Below, piece after piece: positions 49,102-54,011 of a stretch of DNA of 54,011 nucleotides. The notes below the pieces were generated by a model that was not told where the DNA came from, did no database searches, and saw only the letters and a program-made list of their open reading frames with translations. How positions within the stretch are numbered: the stretch's first letter is position 1; every line of letters starts with the position of its first letter. Source of the stretch: Mycobacterium sp. 852002-51971_SCH5477799-a (GTDB lineage Bacteria > Actinomycetota > Actinomycetes > Mycobacteriales > Mycobacteriaceae); contig NZ_LZIF01000057.1 in assembly GCF_001667145.1 (NCBI RefSeq), positions 1-54,011 of the forward strand. Reading direction: 5' to 3'. The position numbers were made by a program, and so were the translations under genes.

Positions 49102-49515
49102 ATGGCCGAACTATGGGTGGAACGCACCGGAACTCGCCGCTACACCGGCTACAGCTCACGTGGCGCGCAAGTGCTGATCGGTTCCGAGGACGTCGAGGGC
49201 GTGTTCACGCCCGGCGAGCTGCTCAAGATCGCGCTCGCGGCGTGCAGCGGGATGTCCAGCGACCTGCCGCTGGCCCGCCGGCTGGGCGACGATTACAAGG
49301 CGGTCATCAGGGTTTCCGGCGCCGCCGACCGCGAGCAGGAGCGCTATCCGCTGCTGGAGGAGACGCTGGAGCTGGACCTTTCGGGCCTGGCCGACGATGA
49401 GAAGGAGCGCCTGCTGGTGGTGGTCGACCGGGCCGTCGACCAGGTCTGCACCGTCGGGCGCACGCTCAAGTCCGGTACCACCGTCGGCTTCGAGGTCATC
49501 GATGTCGGAGCCTGA
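49102..49515 (+). CDS. OsmC/Ohr-family protein (Rv2923c-like)
   Basis: 137 residues. OsmC fold with the peroxidatic Cys in LLKIALAACSGMSSDLPLARRLG and the second Cys in VDQVCTVGRTLKSGTTVGFEV. Members reduce organic hydroperoxides with thiols. Its 3' end overlaps acyP by 14 bases. Confidence 0.9.
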   Translation: MAELWVERTGTRRYTGYSSRGAQVLIGSEDVEGVFTPGELLKIALAACSGMSSDLPLARRLGDDYKAVIRVSGAADREQERYPLLEETLELDLSGLADDEKERLLVVVDRAVDQVCTVGRTLKSGTTVGFEVIDVGA

Positions 49516-49795
49516 CGCCCGGCTCACCGCCTGGGTGCATGGCCGGGTCCAGGGCGTCGGTTTCCGTTGGTGGACGCGTTGCCGGGCGCTGGAGCTGGGC
49601 CTCACCGGTTACGCCGCCAACCAGGCCGACGGCCGCGTCCTGGTGGTCGCCCAGGGTCCGCGGCCGGCCGGCGAGAAGCTGCTGCACCTGCTGGAAGGTG
49701 CCATGGCGTGGCCGTCGCGTCCGGGCCACGTCGAGAAGGTAGTGGCGGACTGGTCGCAGCCGCTGGAGCGATTCGAGGGTTTCGTCGAGCGCTGA
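49502..49795 (+). CDS. acyP: Acylphosphatase
   Basis: 97 residues from the ATG at 49502, inside the end of the OsmC gene. Catalytic Arg in GRVQGVGFRWWTR and Asn in GYAANQADGRV, the acylphosphatase signatures. It hydrolyses acyl phosphates such as 1,3-bisphosphoglycerate. In M. tuberculosis it also sits between the OsmC gene and smc. Confidence 0.92.
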   Translation: MSEPDARLTAWVHGRVQGVGFRWWTRCRALELGLTGYAANQADGRVLVVAQGPRPAGEKLLHLLEGAMAWPSRPGHVEKVVADWSQPLERFEGFVER

Positions 49796-49802
49796 GGGGC
49801 TC

Positions 49803-49823
49803 AGGGTTTCAGCACCTGACCCT
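49803..49823 (+). terminator. Weak hairpin after acyP
   Basis: AGGGT-TT-CAG pairs with CTG-ACCCT around a CAC loop, 7 bases after the stop. Short and without a T-run, so only a candidate terminator. The rest of the gap to smc holds a tandem GTGACCA repeat (49889-49906) and the smc promoter. Confidence 0.3.
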
Positions 49824-49986
49824 TAAGCGCGCCAGCGCCGGCGCCAGCGCGTTCCTCACGGCCGCAGTCGCCCTCTCCCGTGGCGGATGTGACCACTGTG
49901 ACCAGTGCGTCGACCAGGCATCACGCGGCCATGCTTCGGGCGAGCCGACACCCCTCGGTGCGGCCGTCCCGGGGCGATTCGAGCGG

Positions 49987-49992
49987 TAGTCT
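49987..49992 (+). promoter_or_regulatory. -10 box of smc (leaderless)
   Basis: TAGTCT ends 8 bases before the GTG at 50001 and supports this start over in-frame codons further upstream. Confidence 0.6.
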
Positions 49993-50000
49993 GGCTCGCC

Positions 50001-53000
50001 GTGTACCTCAAGAGTCTGACGCTGAAGGGCTTCAAGTCCTTCGCTTCGCCGACGACTCTGCGGTTCGAACCGGGCATCACCGCCGTCGTCGGACCCAACG
50101 GCTCGGGCAAATCCAACGTCGTCGACGCGCTGGCGTGGGTGATGGGGGAGCAGGGGGCAAAGACCCTGCGCGGCGGGAAGATGGAGGACGTCATCTTCGC
50201 CGGAACCTCGTCGCGGGCCCCGCTGGGCCGCGCCGAGGTCACCGTCACCATCGACAACTCCGACAACGCGCTGCCCATCGAATACTCCGAGGTGTCCATC
50301 ACCCGGCGGATGTTCCGCGACGGCGCGAGCGAATACGAAATCAACGGCACCAGTTGCCGTTTGATGGATGTCCAAGAATTGCTCAGCGACTCGGGGATCG
50401 GCCGGGAGATGCACGTCATCGTCGGGCAGGGCAAGCTCGACGAGATCCTGCAATCGCGGCCCGAGGACCGTCGCGCGTTCATCGAAGAAGCCGCCGGGGT
50501 GCTCAAGCACCGCAAGCGCAAGGAGAAAGCCCTCCGCAAGCTCGACGCGATGTCGGCGAACCTGGCCCGGCTCACCGACCTGACCACCGAACTGCGCCGC
50601 CAGCTCAAACCGCTGGGCCGCCAGGCCGAGGTGGCCCGTCGCGCCCAGACGATCCAGGCCGACCTGCGTGACGCCCGGCTGCGGCTGGCCGCCGACGACC
50701 TGGTCAACCGGCAGGGCGAACGCGAGGCCATCTTCGAGGCCGAGGCCGCCGTGCGCCGCGACCACGACCAGGCCTCCGCGCGGCTCGCCGAGGCGTCCGC
50801 GGAGCTGACCACGCACGAGACGGCGGTGGGTGAACTATCCAGCCGGGCCGAGTCGGTTCAGCACACCTGGTTCGCGCTGTCCGCACTGGCCGAGCGGGTC
50901 GCCGCGACCGTGCGTATCGCCAGCGAGCGGGCGCAACACCTCGACGTGGAGCCGGTGGCCACCGGCGACACCGACCCCGACGCGCTGGAAGCCGAGGCCG
51001 AGCAGGTCGCCGTCGCCGAGCGCCAGCTGCTCGCCGATTTGGCCGGCGCGCGCACCCGCCTGGATAGCGCCCGCGCCGAACTGGCCGAGCGGGAGCGCGA
51101 GGCCGCCGAGGCCGATCGGGCCCATATGGCCGCGGTGCGCGCGGAGGCGGATCGCCGAGAAGGTTTGGCGCGCTTGGCCGGTCAGGTGGAGACGATGCGG
51201 GCGCGGGTCGAATCGATCGACGACAGCGTGGCGCGCCTGTCCGAACGCATCGAACAGGCCGCCGCCCGGGCGCAGCAGGCCAAGGTGGAATTCGAAACCG
51301 TCCAGGGCCGCGTCGGTGAGCTCGATCAGGGCGAGGTGGGCCTCGACGAACACCACGAGCGCACCGTCGCCGCGTTGCGGCTCGCCGACGAGCGGGTCGC
51401 CGAGCTGCAGTCCGCCGAGCGAGACGCCGAACGCCAGGTGGCCTCGTTGCAGGCCCGCATCGACGCGCTCGCGATGGGCCTGGAGCGCAAGGACGGCGCG
51501 GCGTGGCTCACCCAAAATCACGGCGGCACAGGCCTTTTGGGACCGATGGCGAAGCTGGTCAAGGTCCGCTCCGGTTACGAGTCGGCGCTGGCCGCGGTGC
51601 TGGGATCAGCGGCCGACGCCCTGGCGGCCGAGAGCTTCGGCGCGGCGCGGTCGGCCGTCGCCGCTCTCAAGCAGGCGGACGGGGGCCGCGCCGCGCTGGT
51701 GCTGGGCGACTGGCCCGCCGATCGGCCGGCGCCGCAGGCCCCCCCGGCCGGAGCGCTGTGGGCGCTCGACCTGATCGACGCGCCGGCCCGGCTGCGCGGC
51801 GCGATCACGGCCATGCTCTCCGGCGTCGCGGTAGTCGACGATCTGGACCAGGCCCTGGCGCTGGTCGCGGCGCACTCCCACCTGCGCGCGGTCACGCTCG
51901 ACGGTGACCTGGTGGGCGCCGGCTGGGTGAGCGGCGGGTCGGACCGCAAGCCCTCGACGCTCGAGGTGACCTCAGAAATCGACAAGGCCGGCGACGAGCT
52001 CACCGCCGCAGAGGCCCGGGTGGCCCAGCTGAGCGCGGCGCTGTCCGGCGCGCTGACCGAGCAGGCCGCCCGCCAGGACTCGGCCGAGCAGGCGCTGGCC
52101 GCGCTCAACGAGTCCGACAGCGAAATCTCCGGGATGTACGAGCAGCTCGGCCGGCTCGGTCAGGAGGCCCGGACATCCGAAGACGAGTGGAGCAGGCTGC
52201 TGCGCCAGCGCGAGGAGCTCGAGGCGGGCCGGACCCAGACAGTCGCCGAAGTCACCGAACTGGAAACCCGGCTGCGCAACGCCCAGGAGACCCAGCACGC
52301 GCCGACGGAAGAACCCGTGAACCGTCAGCAGATCGCCGCCGCCACCGAAGCCGCTCGCAGCGTCGAAGTCGAGGCCCGGCTGGCGGTGCGGACCGCCGAG
52401 GAGCGTGCGAATGCGGTTCGCGGGCGGGCGGATTCGTTGCGCCGCGCGGCCGCGGCCGAACGCGAAGCCCGCCTGCGGGCCCAGCAGGCGCGGGAGGCGC
52501 GGCTGCGCGCGGCCACGGTGGCGGCGGCGGTGGCCGACTCCGGGCGCCTGCTGGCGCAGCGATTGGACGGCGTCGTCAAGGCCGCCTCCAAGATCCGCGA
52601 CGCGCTGGCCGCCGAACGCCAGCAGCGTGCGACGGCGATGGCAGCGGTGCGCGACGAGGTGAACGCGTTGAGCGCCCGGGTGGCCGCCCTGACCGACTCG
52701 CTGCACCGCGACGAGGTGGCCAACGCCCAGGCGGCGATGCGAATCGAGCAGCTCGAGCAGGTGGTGCTCGAGCAGTTCGGCATGGCGCCGGCCGACCTGA
52801 TCGCCGAGTACGGGCCGGAGAATCAACTGCCGCCCACCGACCTGGAGATGGCCGAATACGAGCAGGCCAAGGAGCGCGGCGAACAGGTCTTCGCGCCCTC
52901 GCCGATCCCCTACGACCGGCCCACCCAGGAGCGCCGGGCCAAGCGGGCCGAGCGTGAGCTGGCCGAACTGGGCAGGGTCAACCCGCTGGCGCTGGAGGAG

Positions 53001-53597
53001 TTCGCCGCGCTCGAGGAGCGCTACAACTTCCTGTCCACCCAGCTCGAGGACGTCAAGGCCGCCCGCAAGGACCTGCTCGGGGTGGTCGACGAGGTCGACG
53101 CCCGCATCTTGCAAGTGTTCAGCGAGGCCTACACCGACGTCGAACGCGAGTTCTCCGACGTCTTCACCGTGCTGTTCCCCGGTGGTGAGGGCCGGCTGCG
53201 GCTGACCAATCCCGACGACATGCTCACCACCGGCATCGAGGTCGAGGCCCGCCCACCGGGCAAGAAGGTCACCCGGCTCTCGCTGCTGTCCGGTGGTGAG
53301 AAGGCGCTGACGGCGGTGGCGATGCTGGTGGCGATCTTCCGGGCCCGCCCGTCGCCGTTCTACATCATGGATGAGGTGGAGGCCGCCCTCGACGACACCA
53401 ATCTGCGGCGGCTGATCTCGCTGTTCGAACTGCTGCGGGCGCGCTCTCAGCTCATCATCATCACGCACCAGAAGCCGACGATGGAAGTCGCGGACGCGCT
53501 CTACGGCGTGACCATGCAGGGCGACGGGATCACCGCGGTGATCTCCCAGCGGATGCGCGGCCAGCAGGTGGACCAGCTGGTCGGCGCCGTCGAGTAA
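50001..53597 (+). CDS. smc: Chromosome segregation ATPase Smc
   Basis: 1198 residues from a leaderless GTG ([14 protein letters not shown]). Walker A GPNGSGKS at 31-38. Coiled coil about 165-500, then the hinge (about 510-660, with [17 protein letters not shown] and VSGGSDRK), the returning coiled coil about 660-1000, and the C-terminal head with signature [15 protein letters not shown] (about 1093) and Walker [14 protein letters not shown] (about 1118). It forms the condensin-like ring with ScpA/ScpB, encoded elsewhere. ftsY follows after 45 bases, as usual in actinobacteria. Confidence 0.96.
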   Translation: MYLKSLTLKGFKSFASPTTLRFEPGITAVVGPNGSGKSNVVDALAWVMGEQGAKTLRGGKMEDVIFAGTSSRAPLGRAEVTVTIDNSDNALPIEYSEVSITRRMFRDGASEYEINGTSCRLMDVQELLSDSGIGREMHVIVGQGKLDEILQSRPEDRRAFIEEAAGVLKHRKRKEKALRKLDAMSANLARLTDLTTELRRQLKPLGRQAEVARRAQTIQADLRDARLRLAADDLVNRQGEREAIFEAEAAVRRDHDQASARLAEASAELTTHETAVGELSSRAESVQHTWFALSALAERVAATVRIASERAQHLDVEPVATGDTDPDALEAEAEQVAVAERQLLADLAGARTRLDSARAELAEREREAAEADRAHMAAVRAEADRREGLARLAGQVETMRARVESIDDSVARLSERIEQAAARAQQAKVEFETVQGRVGELDQGEVGLDEHHERTVAALRLADERVAELQSAERDAERQVASLQARIDALAMGLERKDGAAWLTQNHGGTGLLGPMAKLVKVRSGYESALAAVLGSAADALAAESFGAARSAVAALKQADGGRAALVLGDWPADRPAPQAPPAGALWALDLIDAPARLRGAITAMLSGVAVVDDLDQALALVAAHSHLRAVTLDGDLVGAGWVSGGSDRKPSTLEVTSEIDKAGDELTAAEARVAQLSAALSGALTEQAARQDSAEQALAALNESDSEISGMYEQLGRLGQEARTSEDEWSRLLRQREELEAGRTQTVAEVTELETRLRNAQETQHAPTEEPVNRQQIAAATEAARSVEVEARLAVRTAEERANAVRGRADSLRRAAAAEREARLRAQQAREARLRAATVAAAVADSGRLLAQRLDGVVKAASKIRDALAAERQQRATAMAAVRDEVNALSARVAALTDSLHRDEVANAQAAMRIEQLEQVVLEQFGMAPADLIAEYGPENQLPPTDLEMAEYEQAKERGEQVFAPSPIPYDRPTQERRAKRAERELAELGRVNPLALEEFAALEERYNFLSTQLEDVKAARKDLLGVVDEVDARILQVFSEAYTDVEREFSDVFTVLFPGGEGRLRLTNPDDMLTTGIEVEARPPGKKVTRLSLLSGGEKALTAVAMLVAIFRARPSPFYIMDEVEAALDDTNLRRLISLFELLRARSQLIIITHQKPTMEVADALYGVTMQGDGITAVISQRMRGQQVDQLVGAVE

Positions 53598-53642
53598 GGC
53601 CCGGTGACCGACGGGCAACCGGCGACTTGAAACAATGTCAGC

Positions 53643-54011
53643 GTGTCCCAAGGTCTTTGGATCGCCATCGCGGTCGTCGCTGCCCTGGTCGTCATCACCG
53701 CACTGGTCCTGGGCCTGCTGCGGTATCGGCGGCGCCGCATCAGCTTCTCGACCCGGGCCGAGCCCGGGGCCATCGACCGGTCCGGCGGCTACACCGCGTC
53801 CTCGGGCATCACCTTCAGCCAGACCACGACGGCCGACCGACTCGACACCACCGGGCTGCCCGCGGTAGGTGACGACGCGGCCATTCCGCGCGACGCGCCG
53901 CGGCGCACCATTTCCGAGGTCGAGCTTCCCGAACCGGCGCCCGAGGCCCCGGCGCCGCAGGCCCCCGCGCCCGAGGCCCCGGCGCCCGAGGTCCCGGCCG
54001 CTCCCCAGGTC
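53643..54011 (+). CDS. ftsY: FtsY, signal recognition particle receptor (N-terminal part)
   Basis: The first 123 codons, from a GTG, run off the window. One N-terminal transmembrane helix (about 6-27) is followed by RYRRRRISFS and the actinobacterial RSGGYTASSGITFSQTTT. A Pro/Ala/Glu linker of APEAPAPQ-type repeats comes next. The NG GTPase domain lies beyond the edge. Together with Ffh it targets membrane proteins to SecYEG. Position right after smc confirms the identity. Confidence 0.88.
   Translation, partial: MSQGLWIAIAVVAALVVITALVLGLLRYRRRRISFSTRAEPGAIDRSGGYTASSGITFSQTTTADRLDTTGLPAVGDDAAIPRDAPRRTISEVELPEPAPEAPAPQAPAPEAPAPEVPAAPQV

Noticed and set aside
53643..54011. Truncated or degraded ftsY
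   Set aside because: The frame is open to the last base; it is simply cut by the window end.

Overview
The window is a high-G+C actinobacterial chromosome segment that I read as Mycobacterium. The gene content and order (lppZ, doxX, cfp6, ilvB-ilvN-ilvC, serA, leuB, gltX with tRNA-Gln and tRNA-Glu, an IclR regulator facing leuCD, hupB, mutT1, ppk, fbiD, gpsA, ddl, thiL, ung, recG, lipN, a DsbA/VKOR pair, rsmD, coaD, sepIVA, rnc, mutM, acyP, smc, ftsY) follow, in inverted orientation, the Rv3006-to-Rv2921c stretch of M. tuberculosis as I remember it. The HupB lysine tail, F420 enzymes and many leaderless TANNNT promoters agree. It is not the M. tuberculosis complex: several M. tuberculosis genes are missing (lppY region, an intact Rv2997, pca, purU and the whole PDIM/PGL island) and lineage-specific genes are present. 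It looks like a non-tuberculous, probably slow-growing species; I cannot name it from sequence alone.

Layout. 1-1.7 kb: lppZ 5' end, doxX, cfp6. 1.8-5.4 kb: the ilvBNC operon behind a leader peptide and transcription attenuator. 5.4-6.2 kb: a WrbA-like quinone reductase and the N-terminal scar of an FAD oxidoreductase. 6.2-8.9 kb: serA, leuB. 8.8-12.5 kb: MFS transporter, FAH-family enzyme, gltX. 12.6-12.9 kb: two tRNAs. 12.9-16.3 kb: F420-type FDOR, IclR regulator, leuC, leuD. 16.5-25.4 kb: hupB, mutT1, ppk, fbiD, gpsA, ddl, a DUF3515 protein, thiL. 25.4-27 kb: ung and a zinc-less MDR oxidoreductase. 27-32.6 kb: an accessory cluster of three SDRs (one mycofactocin-type), a DUF1214-like protein, a frameshifted sulfotransferase and an NTF2-like protein. 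32.6-37.7 kb: rpmB, a FakA/YloV-like protein, recG, an exported HNH protein. 37.7-40.1 kb: aldo/keto reductase, the tail of a second one, lipN. 40.1-42.7 kb: DsbA-like, VKOR, rsmD, coaD. 42.7-45 kb: a permease and an unknown membrane protein sharing a copper-type (RicR/CsoR-like) palindrome. 45.2-54 kb: sepIVA, DUF177, rnc, mutM, a PIG-L deacetylase, an OsmC protein, acyP, smc and the 5' end of ftsY.

How it works together. Branched-chain amino acid synthesis dominates the left part: ilvBNC under attenuation by Leu/Val/Ile codons, leuB behind serA, and leuCD facing an IclR regulator of the LtbR/NdgR type with repeated GTCTC...GAGAT sites between them. gltX sits beside tRNA-Gln and tRNA-Glu, which suits the indirect Gln-tRNA route. 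The right part is housekeeping: cell wall precursor (ddl), polyphosphate, cofactors (fbiD, thiL, coaD), DNA repair (ung, recG, mutM, mutT1), oxidative folding (DsbA/VKOR) and chromosome/division functions (sepIVA, smc, ftsY).

The most notable features are the ilv attenuator, the shared copper-type operator with an uncharacterised divergent membrane protein, the accessory redox/sulfotransferase cluster with a one-base frameshift, two small gene remnants, and the empty site where M. tuberculosis carries its PDIM/PGL locus. I did not find a clearly new multi-gene system; the accessory cluster and the copper-operator pair are the best candidates.
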